A stretch of 64,000 bases of DNA from Chloroflexota bacterium (GTDB lineage: Bacteria; Chloroflexota; Limnocylindria; Limnocylindrales; CSP1-4), in contig JAJXUG010000003.1 of the NCBI GenBank assembly GCA_021783095.1, positions 62,001-126,000 of the forward strand. The letters run 5' to 3'. Position numbers and translations under genes: made by a program. Shown here in pieces: positions 52,035 to 60,859 of this stretch. The number at the start of each line of letters is the position of its first letter. Positions within the stretch are counted from its first letter, which is position 1. The notes under the pieces were generated by a model. That model saw only the letters and a program-made list of their open reading frames with translations. It did not search any database and was not told the origin of the DNA.

Positions 52035-54472
52035 TGGACGCGGTGGAGGGCCCGCGCACCGGGCGCGTGGTCCGCATCCTGTCGCGCGTCGAGGAGGCGC
52101 CGGAGCCGCGCGCCGGCGTTGAGCTGCTCGTGGCGGACTCGACCTGGACGGCCGGGCCCACTCCCCGGCGCGACCTCCGTCCGATCCGCCCGCTTGCGCG
52201 GGCGGTGCTCCAGGACCGCGATCCGCTGGACGAGTCGATGGTGCTCCTGGACCGCTGGGCGTCGGCCACCGGCATCGTCGAACGACTCGCGGTCGACGGC
52301 GCATCCTGGTGGTATCGGCGGCGCCTCGTGCTGTGGCGCGGGCTGCACGAGCGGCTGGTCTGGCTGTGGATCCTCCAGCGGCTCGCGTCGGAGGGTCCGA
52401 TCGCGCGGCTCGAGCTGCCGCCGGACATGCCGGCGCTGCGGGACGCAGCATCGCTTGTCGCCGCGGCGAGAGGCTGGACGGTCGCGGCCCCGACCACGTC
52501 GGGTGGGGAGCAGCCGCCTCAGCGCGAGACAGGGCTGCCGCGGCTGTTCGCGGCTGTGTTGCGCCGCTTCCGTTTGCATCCCGCCCAGCGCGGTCCGGAG
52601 GCCGAACGGCGGCGGACCATCGCGGCACGGGCGTCCGCCATCGAGCAGCGCTTCCACAAGCTGTGCCGGGAGCAGGATCGGCTTCTCGTTCTGACCGCCC
52701 CGGCCGCGCACCAGACGTTGGGCGATCGAGCGTCGGCGCACGTCGGCGACCCGTTCCTCGGCCCTGTGGTCGAGGCACTGCGCGCGACCCGGCTGGAGCC
52801 TGTGATCGTCGAGCTCGGCTCGGACATCGCCAACGAGGCTACCTGGGCGCGACTGAGCGCTCCCGGAAACGAGCGCCTGGTTCCGGCCGGCGTGCTGCTG
52901 CGCGGACTCGCCGACGGCGCCGACGATGCGGTGGCAGAGGCCCAACGACGGACGGTTGCCGCGAGGCTGGAGGACCCACTCGCCTCCCTCGACGTGGACG
53001 GCGTGGACGTGTCGCCGTGGGTCGCGGCAGAGGTCCGGGGGTACGCCGCGGCCGGACTGTCCTCCGACCTTCGACAGGTGCGCCGGATCCGACGCCTCTT
53101 CGATCGCCTGCAGCCCGCGGCGCTACTCCTGGTCAACGAGTACAGCCTTCCCGAATGGGTCAGCGCCGCCCACGCGACCGGATGCCCGGTGGTGGCGGTC
53201 GAGCACGGGATCATCCACCCCCATCATGCGGGGTACATGCTGCCGTCACGCGACGGGCTGCCCCTCGCTGACCGCACCTACGTCTTCGGCCCGTACGAGG
53301 CGCGTCTGCTCACGGAGACGAGCGTGTACCGGCCCGGCGAGGTGGTTGTCGGCGGTTCGCCACGCCTTGACCTGGCCGCGCCGCCGACGAGCGGCGACAT
53401 CCGCGCCGCGGTGCGGGCTGAGCTCGGCGTCGGCACCGATGAGCGGATGGTCGTCTTCTCGTCGACGAGCTCCACAGCGATTCGATGGACAACGTTCGCG
53501 GCCGCCTTGGACCTGCTCCTCGACGCACCGTGGCCGAGTGTGCACCTCGTGGTGAAGCTGCACCCGGCCGAGGCGGAGGACGGCTACTGGTCCCGGCTCG
53601 TGGGGGGGATCGCCCGGGCCCGCGGGTTCGAGCCGCCGGCGCTGACCGTCGTCAAGAGCGTCGACCTGTTCTCCCTCCTCCGGGCCGCGGACGCCCACCT
53701 CGGCGTGTCCTCCACCGTGCTGACGGATGCGGTCGCCGCCGGGACGCCGAACCTCCTCGTTTCGGGTCTGCGCGGGACTGATCTCATCGGCTACGTGGAG
53801 GCTGGCGTGGCAACGCCAGTCGGCTGCGCCGCGGACCTGCTCGCGGCGCTCGGCCGCGCGGAGGAGCCCGTCGCCGCAGCGCAGGCGCGGGCGGCGTTCC
53901 TCGCCGACCACTTCACGCCAGGCGCGAGCGCGCCGCGGATCGCGTCGGACCTCCTGGCAGGCGTCGTGCCGACATCATCGCTGGCGGGGCCCGCGGCCCG
54001 CGACGACGACGTCACCCTGCGGCCCGCGACGGAAGCGGACGCCGACCTCCTGCTGGCGTGGGCCAACGATCCGGTCGTCCGCGCGGCCGGGTTCCACCCC
54101 GATCCGATCACCTCGGCAGAGCATCGCGCGTGGCTCGCGGGCCAGCTTTCGTCACCGGATACGCTCCTGTTCATCGGCGACGCGGGCAGCCGGCCCGTGG
54201 GCATGATCCGCCTCCACCGCGCGGGATCAGGCGCCGTCGAGGTGTCCATCAGCATCGCCGCTGCCGAGCGCGGGCGCGGCACCGGGCGCCGGCTGCTGCA
54301 CGCCGCGCTCACCGCCGGCCGAGCGCTGGCGGACCCTCCCGAGTCGTTCGTGGCGAGGATCCGCCCCGACAACGCCACCTCGCTGGCGCTCTTCCGTGGC
54401 GCCGGCTTCGCCGGTGACCGGCTCACGTCCGTGAACGGCATCGCGTGCCTTGTCTTGGAGCTGCCCGCCTGA
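52034..54472 (+). CDS. GT-B glycosyltransferase fused to a GNAT acetyltransferase (PseH-like)
   Basis: Of 812 residues, about 200-650 form a GT-B/CDP-glycerol-transferase-like domain. CPVVAVEHGIIHPHHAGYM and SVHLVVKLHPAEAEDGYW (the K-x-HP motif of capsule and sialyltransferase-type enzymes) are present, with LGVSSTVLTDAVAAGTPNLL near its end. Residues about 657-812 are a GNAT domain: LRPATEADADLLLAWANDPVVRAAG, PITSAEHRAWLAGQL, RGRGTGRRLLHAAL and IRPDNATSLALFRGAGF. The GNAT resembles PseH, which acetylates the 4-amino group in nonulosonic acid synthesis. The N-terminal 200 residues are unassigned. It overlaps the previous GT by one base. Confidence 0.8.
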   Translation: MDAVEGPRTGRVVRILSRVEEAPEPRAGVELLVADSTWTAGPTPRRDLRPIRPLARAVLQDRDPLDESMVLLDRWASATGIVERLAVDGASWWYRRRLVLWRGLHERLVWLWILQRLASEGPIARLELPPDMPALRDAASLVAAARGWTVAAPTTSGGEQPPQRETGLPRLFAAVLRRFRLHPAQRGPEAERRRTIAARASAIEQRFHKLCREQDRLLVLTAPAAHQTLGDRASAHVGDPFLGPVVEALRATRLEPVIVELGSDIANEATWARLSAPGNERLVPAGVLLRGLADGADDAVAEAQRRTVAARLEDPLASLDVDGVDVSPWVAAEVRGYAAAGLSSDLRQVRRIRRLFDRLQPAALLLVNEYSLPEWVSAAHATGCPVVAVEHGIIHPHHAGYMLPSRDGLPLADRTYVFGPYEARLLTETSVYRPGEVVVGGSPRLDLAAPPTSGDIRAAVRAELGVGTDERMVVFSSTSSTAIRWTTFAAALDLLLDAPWPSVHLVVKLHPAEAEDGYWSRLVGGIARARGFEPPALTVVKSVDLFSLLRAADAHLGVSSTVLTDAVAAGTPNLLVSGLRGTDLIGYVEAGVATPVGCAADLLAALGRAEEPVAAAQARAAFLADHFTPGASAPRIASDLLAGVVPTSSLAGPAARDDDVTLRPATEADADLLLAWANDPVVRAAGFHPDPITSAEHRAWLAGQLSSPDTLLFIGDAGSRPVGMIRLHRAGSGAVEVSISIAAAERGRGTGRRLLHAALTAGRALADPPESFVARIRPDNATSLALFRGAGFAGDRLTSVNGIACLVLELPA

Positions 54473-54478
54473 GCAGCC

Positions 54479-55483
54479 CTAGCCCGTTCCCCGGGCCACC
54501 TCGAGGATCACGCGGGCGAGCCGGTCGGCGCCGGCCCCGTCCAGGGCGCCGCGAGCCGCCTGCCGCATCTGCTGGAGCGATGTCGAATCGACGACGAGGT
54601 CCGCCACTGCGCGTGCCACCTGTCCAGGGTCGACCGTCCGGCCGTCGCCCACGAACCGCGTGGCCCCCGTCGTCGCAAAGACCGGCCCCGCCACCAGCTG
54701 GTCGTCCGCAACGGCGACCGACACGGTTGGGATGCCCAGGACCGCAAGCTCGAACTTCATTGTGCCGGCGCCGACCAGGGCCACCCGTGCCCCGGCGAGG
54801 CGCCGGTCGAGGTCCGCGGGATCGCGCAAGAGCGTCCAGGCCTTCCCCTCGGCCAGCCGACCGCGGTAGCCGGGGCCGACGACTGCGGTCGTGGCGGGCG
54901 GAACGCGCCCGGCACCTGTCGGGGCGGCAAGAACAGTTCTGACGGCGTCCGCGACGGCCGGGACCAGGCGGCTGGCGACGTCGTCCGGGTCGCTCCCGCC
55001 GAAGCACACGACCACGGGCGCTGGCGCGATCACCGCTGCCGAAGCCGCCCGAGCCCCGGCGACGAGCCCCGCCCGGATCGGCACCCATCGGTAGCCCTCG
55101 AGGACGCGAGCGGCATCCGCCGGACCCGACCAGCGTGGGAGCGACGGCTGCACGACTACGGCCGCCCTGCCCCGGTACGTCTCGCGATCGTCGAACACCA
55201 CCAGTCGCTCGGGATCTAGGTCCGCCGCCACCTCATTCGGGTCGGGCAGGTCCACGACGGCGACTGCGCCGAGCAGCGGCGCCCCCGCCCCGAGCTCGAG
55301 CCTGGCGCCGATCGCCGCCAGCCTGGCTCGCTGGCCGTCGGTCGGGGCGCCGCGAAGCATCCGAACGGTTACCTCGACGCCGAACCGCGCGAGGGCCGCT
55401 GCGAGGGTCGCCTCGCGAGACAGGTGACCCTGGCCGTCCGCATGGGCGGCGGCCGTGATCAGGTGGACGCGAACTGCGGTCAC
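54479..55483 (-). CDS. PseG-like UDP-sugar hydrolase
   Basis: The 334-residue GT28-like protein has the PseG pattern. GHLSREATLAAALARFG stands near residue 20, followed by LVVFDDRETYRG, APVVVCFGGSDPDDVAS and VALVGAGTMKFELAVLGIPTVSVAVADDQ. PseG removes UDP from the diacetamido-trideoxy-hexose. It starts with GTG in a GTGA overlap with a 16-codon leader ORF. It is convergent with the GT-GNAT fusion. Confidence 0.82.
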   Translation of the reverse strand: MTAVRVHLITAAAHADGQGHLSREATLAAALARFGVEVTVRMLRGAPTDGQRARLAAIGARLELGAGAPLLGAVAVVDLPDPNEVAADLDPERLVVFDDRETYRGRAAVVVQPSLPRWSGPADAARVLEGYRWVPIRAGLVAGARAASAAVIAPAPVVVCFGGSDPDDVASRLVPAVADAVRTVLAAPTGAGRVPPATTAVVGPGYRGRLAEGKAWTLLRDPADLDRRLAGARVALVGAGTMKFELAVLGIPTVSVAVADDQLVAGPVFATTGATRFVGDGRTVDPGQVARAVADLVVDSTSLQQMRQAARGALDGAGADRLARVILEVARGTG

Positions 55484-55530
55484 GGACTTGCCGGCGTGCC
55501 GCCGTCCGCCGTCGTCGGGTCGTTCAGCAT
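55480..55530 (-). CDS. 16-aa leaderless leader ORF coupled to the PseG-like gene
   Basis: On the minus strand, TAACCT is followed seven bases later by ATG (55530), which encodes MLNDPTTADGGTPASP. The TGA overlaps the GTG start of the hydrolase. It is too short to be a conventional protein and probably serves translational coupling. Confidence 0.45.
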   Translation of the reverse strand: MLNDPTTADGGTPASP

Positions 55531-55537
55531 GCGACCA

Positions 55538-55543
55538 AGGTTA
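55538..55543 (-). promoter_or_regulatory. -10 element (TAACCT) for the PseG-like gene
   Basis: Minus-strand TAACCT ends seven bases before the leader-ORF ATG at 55530. Confidence 0.45.
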
Positions 55544-55608
55544 CCCACGGCGAGGGCCGTGGCGCCGCGCCGTCGGCGCACGGCCAGACCGCTGATGGCC
55601 ATGCCACG

Positions 55609-55614
55609 TATAGT
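55609..55614 (+). promoter_or_regulatory. -10 element (TATAGT) for a leaderless transcript
   Basis: TATAGT ends six bases before the GTG at 55621. It is divergent from the TAACCT site about 65 bp away. Confidence 0.55.
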
Positions 55615-55620
55615 GCCGAG

Positions 55621-57870
55621 GTGAGGGTATCGGAGGCGGTCCGAACGGGCTGGGTGCCGGCCGCACTGCTCGCCGTCGCGGCGGCGGCCGGCGTCCTCGC
55701 CTACCAGACGCCACCCGAGGCGGTAGCCGCCTTCGCGCTCTACGTGGCACTCGGGCTGGCCGTACCCGGCATGCTGTGGGTGCGTTGGGCGCGCGGCCCC
55801 GGCCATCTGGCCGAGGACCTCGCCCTCGGCCTCGTGACGGGCTACGCGATCGAGATCGCAGCCTACCTCGTGGCCCGCGCGATCGGGCTGCCGCTGCTCG
55901 TGCTCGTCTGGCCCGGCGTGACCCTCGGCGCGTTCCTCCTGCTGCCGTCGCTCCGGCGCCACTGGCACGCTGCGTCCGTCCGCGCGCCGCTCGGCTGGTC
56001 GTGGGCGCTAGCCGCCCTCCTCATGTTCATCGTGTGGACTTCGGCGGCGACCTTCTTCGCGCGCCACCCGCTGTCCGGGACGTACGTGCCGTACGTCGAC
56101 ATGCCGTACCACCTCGCCCTGATCGCGGAGCTCCGGTGGCACGTCCCGCCCGAGGTCCCGTACGTGGCGGGCCTGCCGCTCGCCTACCACTGGTTCTTCT
56201 ACGCGGAGGCGGCGGCCACGAGCTGGGCGACCGGAGTCGACCCGGTCACGCTCCTGTACCGACTGTCCGTTCTGCCGATGCTTGTGGCCTTCGTCCTCCT
56301 GACGGCAGCAGCAGCGCGTCGCATCACGGGCGCCTGGTGGAGTGGCCCTGTGGCGGCGGCCATCGCCGTGCTCGGAACGGTCGCAACGCCGTACGCCACG
56401 GTCAGCGGATCTGTCTTCGATGCCCAGACGCTGCAGGCGACCTGGATCAGCCCGACCAACGCGTTCGGCCTCGCGATGTTCGGCGGCCTGCTGCTGGTCG
56501 TGGTCGACATCGTGAGCGCGTCCGGCCCCTTGGCCCGGAGGAAGCTGGCGCTGGCGTGCGTCCTGGTGCTCGGCGCCTCCGGGGCCAAGGCAACGCTGCT
56601 CCCCCTGCTCATCGCAGGCCTGCTCGCCCTGGTCGTGGTCCACGGCATTCGCACGCGTGGCGCCCACCGGCCTGCGCTCGCGCTGTTGCTCATCTCCGGC
56701 ATCGGCGCCGCGGCCGCGCTCGTCCTCGTGTACCGCGGCACCGGCGGTGGCCTCGAGGTTGGCCTCCAGTCGCTCCGGCTGATGCCCGTCGCGAGGTGGG
56801 TCGGAGCCGTGACGGCGCACGGCACGGCCGCCGTCGTCTTGCCCTTGGTTGCGCTCGCCCTCGCCCTGGTCTTGTGGTCGTTCCTGTGGGCGGGCGCGCT
56901 CCCGCTGCTGGCGCGCCCCGTCCGGACGGCGGCGACGCCAGCCCTCGTGCTGCTTGCAGGGGTTTGCGTCGCGGCGCTCGCCGCGCTGGTCGCGTTCCGC
57001 TACCCGGGGCTCAGCCAGCTGTACTACGCGCGAAGCGCGGCTGGCGCCTTCGCCGTGCTGTCGGTCGCCGGCATCGCGTCGCTCCGCCCGGAGCGCGTTG
57101 CCCCGCGCACCCTGGCGGTCGCGGTTGCCATCGGCGCCGGTGCCGGCGCCCTGGTGGTTGTCATCGTCACCTCGGCCGGCCACGGTCTGCTTCGACCGCT
57201 CAGCGAGGGCTCCCTCACACGAGTCGTCCTCGGCATGCTCGCCCCGGTGGGCCTCCTTCTCGCCGCCGTCGCCGCCGTCGCGGTCGCCGTCCGCGGGTGG
57301 GGGGCGCGCGATCCGCGAGTCGCCGCGGCCGCCCCGCTCCTCGTGATCGCGATGGCGATGGGCTTCAGTGCGCCGCCGGTCGTGCGGCTGCTCACCGCCC
57401 CGCTCTCGGCGGGTCCTCTGGCCGGCGCCGCGATCAGTGCCGACGGCGTGTCGGCCGCCCGATGGCTGCGCGACCACAGCCAGCCGGACGACCTGGTCGC
57501 GACGAATCTCCACTGCCTCCCGGTGCCCAACGCCGGGGCCACGTGCGACGCGCGCAACTTCTGGGTCTCCGCATATGCGGAGCGGCGCGTTCTCGTCGAG
57601 GGCTGGGCGTACACGACGAAGGCCGTGACGGCCGCCCTCGCGGCGGGGAACCCCGACCTTGTCGCCGTCCCGTTCTGGGACCAGCAGCGACTCGCCCTCA
57701 ATGACCGGGCGTTCACGGCGCCGGACGCGGCCGTCGTGCGGGATCTGCGGGCGCGCTACGGCGTCAGCTGGCTGTTTGCCGACACGTCAACGGCCGACGC
57801 CGCCGCCCTGGCAAGGGTGGCGTCACTCCGATTCCAGAGCGGCAACTTCGCCGTGTACCAGCTGCCGTGA
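55621..57870 (+). CDS. polytopic GT-C-like membrane protein, 749 aa
   Basis: The protein has about fourteen hydrophobic segments across residues 12-600, with a polar loop after the fourth helix (HPLSGTYVPYVDMPYHLALIAELRWH). That Asp-containing first large loop is the usual catalytic position of GT-C and PMT-like enzymes. The C-terminal 150 residues are a soluble extracytoplasmic domain (ARWLRDHSQPDDLVATNLHC; DARNFWVSAYAERRVLVEGWAY), as in membrane glycosyltransferases and related DUF6541-type proteins. It probably transfers a lipid-linked sugar outside the cell. Its stop is one base from that of the convergent nonulosonate synthase. Confidence 0.72.
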   Translation: MRVSEAVRTGWVPAALLAVAAAAGVLAYQTPPEAVAAFALYVALGLAVPGMLWVRWARGPGHLAEDLALGLVTGYAIEIAAYLVARAIGLPLLVLVWPGVTLGAFLLLPSLRRHWHAASVRAPLGWSWALAALLMFIVWTSAATFFARHPLSGTYVPYVDMPYHLALIAELRWHVPPEVPYVAGLPLAYHWFFYAEAAATSWATGVDPVTLLYRLSVLPMLVAFVLLTAAAARRITGAWWSGPVAAAIAVLGTVATPYATVSGSVFDAQTLQATWISPTNAFGLAMFGGLLLVVVDIVSASGPLARRKLALACVLVLGASGAKATLLPLLIAGLLALVVVHGIRTRGAHRPALALLLISGIGAAAALVLVYRGTGGGLEVGLQSLRLMPVARWVGAVTAHGTAAVVLPLVALALALVLWSFLWAGALPLLARPVRTAATPALVLLAGVCVAALAALVAFRYPGLSQLYYARSAAGAFAVLSVAGIASLRPERVAPRTLAVAVAIGAGAGALVVVIVTSAGHGLLRPLSEGSLTRVVLGMLAPVGLLLAAVAAVAVAVRGWGARDPRVAAAAPLLVIAMAMGFSAPPVVRLLTAPLSAGPLAGAAISADGVSAARWLRDHSQPDDLVATNLHCLPVPNAGATCDARNFWVSAYAERRVLVEGWAYTTKAVTAALAAGNPDLVAVPFWDQQRLALNDRAFTAPDAAVVRDLRARYGVSWLFADTSTADAAALARVASLRFQSGNFAVYQLP

Positions 57871-57871
57871 C

Positions 57872-58918
57872 CTAGAACATCTCCCACGCGAGGGGCTCGT
57901 GGCGCCTGATCGGCCGGCGCGCCGTCCTGCCGACCACCTTCGCGAGGTCGCGGACCTCGAGGCCGGTCCCCGGCCGCAGCACCGCGATGTCGCCCTCGAC
58001 GAGCATGGTGCCGGCCGGAATGTCCCGGGACGCGAACAGGCTCCTGCGCGCCGTCACGTACAGGTCGGCCTCCGCCGGCGCCATCCGCTTGATCCCCGTC
58101 CCCAGGGCCGCCTGGGCGTCGTGGATGGCCTGCACCATCGCCTTGAGCTCGTCCGGCTCCAGCGCGAAACGGTGGTCCGGGCCGGGCAGGTCGCGGCTGA
58201 TCGTGAAGTGCTTCTCGATCACCGCGGCGCCCAGCGCGGTCGCGACGATGGGCGCCGTCATGCCCGGGCTGTGGTCGCTGTAGCCGACCGGCACCCCGAA
58301 GGCGGTCCGCATCGTCTCGATCGCCCGCAGGTTGAGGTCCGCGAACGGCGGGGGGTAGTTGACGACACAGTGGAGCAGCACGAGCTGCTCGTTCCCGGTT
58401 GCAGCTACGGTGTCCACCGCACTCTGGACGTCGGCCATGTTCGCCATGCCCGTGGAGCAGATGATCGGCTTGCCGCGCGAGGCGACCTCGCGGATGAGCG
58501 GCAGGTGCCAGAGCTCGTAGGTGGCGACCTTGAAAGCCTTGACGCCGAGGTCGTCGAGCAGGTCGATGGCCTCGAAGTCGAACGGCGTCGAGATGAAGTC
58601 GAGTCCTGCCGAGGTGGCGTGCTCAAACAGCTCCGCGTGCCACTCCCGCGGCAGCTCGAGCTCGCGGAACAGCTCCGACATGGTCTTGCCGGCGGGCAGG
58701 ATGCCCTCGAGGTACTTCGCGCGCGTCGCGGTCTCGGCCACGATCCGGTCCGCGGCGAAGGTCTGGAACTTCACCGCGTCGGCCCCAGCCTCCGCCGCCA
58801 CGTCGATCAGGCGCTTGGCCTGGTCGAGGTTGCGGTCGTGGTTCGAGCCAGCCTCCGCGATGATGTAGGTCGGGGCGCCGGCGCCGACGGCCCGGTCGCC
58901 GATCGTCACGGTCTTCAT
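57872..58918 (-). CDS. nonulosonic acid synthase (NeuB/PseI/LegI family)
   Basis: The 348-residue protein has the TIM-barrel NeuB domain (YIIAEAGSNHDRNLDQAKRLID, ADAVKFQTF, KAFKVATYELWHLPLI, IICSTGMANMADVQ, GYSDHSPGMTAPIVATALGA, VIEKHFTISRDLPGPDH). A C-terminal SAF domain follows (RRSLFASRDIPAGTML). It condenses a hexosamine with phosphoenolpyruvate. The PGPDH sequence is more like sialate and legionaminate synthases, whereas pseudaminate synthases usually have GGPDs. It overlaps the cytidylyltransferase gene by four bases. Confidence 0.92.
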   Translation of the reverse strand: MKTVTIGDRAVGAGAPTYIIAEAGSNHDRNLDQAKRLIDVAAEAGADAVKFQTFAADRIVAETATRAKYLEGILPAGKTMSELFRELELPREWHAELFEHATSAGLDFISTPFDFEAIDLLDDLGVKAFKVATYELWHLPLIREVASRGKPIICSTGMANMADVQSAVDTVAATGNEQLVLLHCVVNYPPPFADLNLRAIETMRTAFGVPVGYSDHSPGMTAPIVATALGAAVIEKHFTISRDLPGPDHRFALEPDELKAMVQAIHDAQAALGTGIKRMAPAEADLYVTARRSLFASRDIPAGTMLVEGDIAVLRPGTGLEVRDLAKVVGRTARRPIRRHEPLAWEMF

Positions 58919-59646
58919 CGCTGCTCCACTTCCTGCCACGCCTTCTGGCGAACGTTGCGGTTGATCTCGGCGAGCGCCGGTTCTGCCTCGAGGATCGCGC
59001 CGAGACGCTCGAGGCTGCACGTGCCAACGGGCCCGAGCCGGGCCGCGATCTGGCGAGCGAACTCGAGGTCGCTCGGGGTGTCCACGGTGAACCTCGCGTC
59101 GGGAACCGGGCCCGCGGGGAGCGCTGTCCCGATCCGGAACCGTTCCGGACGCGCGTACAGGAACGGCATGACGTGCTCGCGCTCGGCAGGGTCGTGCGCC
59201 TCCCGGTACGCCTGCGCGAGGGACTCGGCCCGGGCGACCTCGGCAGCGATCCCCAGCGGCCACCCGGCGGTGCCGACGTAGTCGAACTCCTCGTCGACGC
59301 ACCGCCGCAGCTGGCGCGTCACGACCCCCGGGTCCATGAACGGGTTGTCCGCCGTGGCGCGGACCACGTAGTCCGGCTCGTACGGCGCCGCCGCCTCCCA
59401 CACCCGCGTGAGGACGTCGAGGACGGGGCCGCGGTGCACGGGGACGTCGTGGTCGGCGAGGAGGCGGGCGAGGGCGTCGTCAGCCCGATCGGTCGAGGTG
59501 GCCACGACGACCTGGTCGACCGAGGCGATGGCTCGTGCGGTGGCGACGGTCCACAGGACCAGCGGCCGGTCGCCGATCAACTCGAGCACTTTGCCGGGCA
59601 GGCGGGTCGAGCCCATCCGCGCCTGCACCACCGCGACGACGCGCAT
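58915..59646 (-). CDS. SpsF-type cytidylyltransferase
   Basis: The 243-residue protein begins with the SpsF/CMP-KDO-synthetase-like motif AVVQARMGSTRLPGKVLELIG. It has RATADNPFMDPGVVTRQLRRC, and DARFTVDTPSDLEFARQI near the end. SpsF-like enzymes stand in for PseF/NeuA in nonulosonate loci. Its position directly before the synthase gene suggests that it activates the product as a CMP-sugar. Confidence 0.85.
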   Translation of the reverse strand: MRVVAVVQARMGSTRLPGKVLELIGDRPLVLWTVATARAIASVDQVVVATSTDRADDALARLLADHDVPVHRGPVLDVLTRVWEAAAPYEPDYVVRATADNPFMDPGVVTRQLRRCVDEEFDYVGTAGWPLGIAAEVARAESLAQAYREAHDPAEREHVMPFLYARPERFRIGTALPAGPVPDARFTVDTPSDLEFARQIAARLGPVGTCSLERLGAILEAEPALAEINRNVRQKAWQEVEQR

Positions 59647-59648
59647 GC

Positions 59649-60848
59649 CTAGCCCGCTCTGTAGGCCGACGTGACCTTGTCGAGCGCGGCGACCACGTCG
59701 TCCGCGTCGGCGGTGGACATGCCTGTGAACAGCGGCAGGGTGAGCAGCCGCTCGTACGCGGCCTCAGCGATCGGCGCGGAGACGTCGGGGTAGCGCTCGC
59801 GGTAGAACGAGTGGCGATGGACCGGGATGTAGTGCACGTTCACGCCGATGCCCTCGGCGCGCAACGCCCGGAACACCTCGCCGCGGCCGACGCGCAGGCG
59901 GTCGAGTCGCAGCCGGACGAACATGAAGTGCCAGGCCGGGTGCGCGCCGGGCGCCACCGCGGGCACCTCGAGGTACGCGTGGCCGCCGAGGCGCGCAAGG
60001 TAGTGCGCCGCCAGCGCGCGCCGCCGCTCGAGGAACGCATCGATCCGGGTCAGCTGACTCGAACCCAGTGCCGCGCCGATGTCCGTGAGCCGGTAGTTGT
60101 ACCCGAGCTCGACCATGTCGTAGGTCCAGTCGCGCCGCGCGGCGAGCTCGGCCCCGATGCCGTGGTTGCGGAACCGGCGCAGCCGGTCGGCGAGCCGGTC
60201 ATCGTCGGTCAGCACCGCGCCTCCCTCGCCCGTGGTCAGGATCTTGGCCGGATGCAGACTCAGGATCGACATGTCGGCGAGGGTGCCGACGCGCCTGCCG
60301 TGCAGCGTGGCGCCGAGCGAGTGCGAGGCATCGGCAATGAGTACTGCGGGGCCGCCAGGCGCCCCGTCGGCGACCGACCGCAGCGCGGCGTAGTCGGCCG
60401 GCTGGCCCGCGTAGTCCACCGCCAGGATCGCCCTCGTGCGGGTCGTGATTGCCTCCCGGACCGTCTCGGGCCGGATGAGCAGCGTGCCCGGGTCGACGTC
60501 TGCGAACCGGGGCTCGGCGCCCGCGTACAGGACGCAGTTGGCGGTCGCCACGAAGGTCATGGGCGTGGTCACCGCCTCGTCGCCCGGCCCGAGCCCGGCT
60601 GCGATCGCCGCGCCGTGGAGCGCCGCCGTCCCGGAGCTGAACGCGATCGCATGCCGCGCGCCGGTGTAGGAGGCCAGCTCGCGCTCGAACGCCGGCACGC
60701 GTGGACCCGTGGTGAGCCAGTCGGACCGCAGCGCCGCCGCAACCGCGGCGACGTCCTCGTCGGTGATGGACTGGCGGGCGTACGGCAGCAGCGTGGTGCG
60801 GACGGGGGCGCCGCCGTTGATCGCCAGGTCAGCCGTCAGGTCGGTCAT
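59649..60848 (-). CDS. PseC-like DegT/DnrJ aminotransferase
   Basis: The 399-residue PLP enzyme has LPYARQSITDEDVAAVAAALRSD, HAIAFSSGTAALHGA, TTPMTFVATANCVLY and IADASHSLGATLHGR. The PLP-lysine motif is SLHPAKILTTGEGG (about residue 195), and VELGYNYRLTDIGAALG completes the PseC pattern. It would aminate C4 of the 4-keto-6-deoxy UDP-sugar. ATG 60848 (MTDLTADLAINGG) is chosen; the frame extends to 60902. Confidence 0.9.
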   Translation of the reverse strand: MTDLTADLAINGGAPVRTTLLPYARQSITDEDVAAVAAALRSDWLTTGPRVPAFERELASYTGARHAIAFSSGTAALHGAAIAAGLGPGDEAVTTPMTFVATANCVLYAGAEPRFADVDPGTLLIRPETVREAITTRTRAILAVDYAGQPADYAALRSVADGAPGGPAVLIADASHSLGATLHGRRVGTLADMSILSLHPAKILTTGEGGAVLTDDDRLADRLRRFRNHGIGAELAARRDWTYDMVELGYNYRLTDIGAALGSSQLTRIDAFLERRRALAAHYLARLGGHAYLEVPAVAPGAHPAWHFMFVRLRLDRLRVGRGEVFRALRAEGIGVNVHYIPVHRHSFYRERYPDVSAPIAEAAYERLLTLPLFTGMSTADADDVVAALDKVTSAYRAG

Positions 60849-60859
60849 CGGTCTGCCGC

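Noticed and set aside
55601-55624. Mini-ORF MPRIVPR whose TGA overlaps GTG 55621
   Set aside because: The TATAGT -10 lies inside this ORF, so if the leaderless promoter is real the mini-ORF is not transcribed. I kept only the promoter reading.
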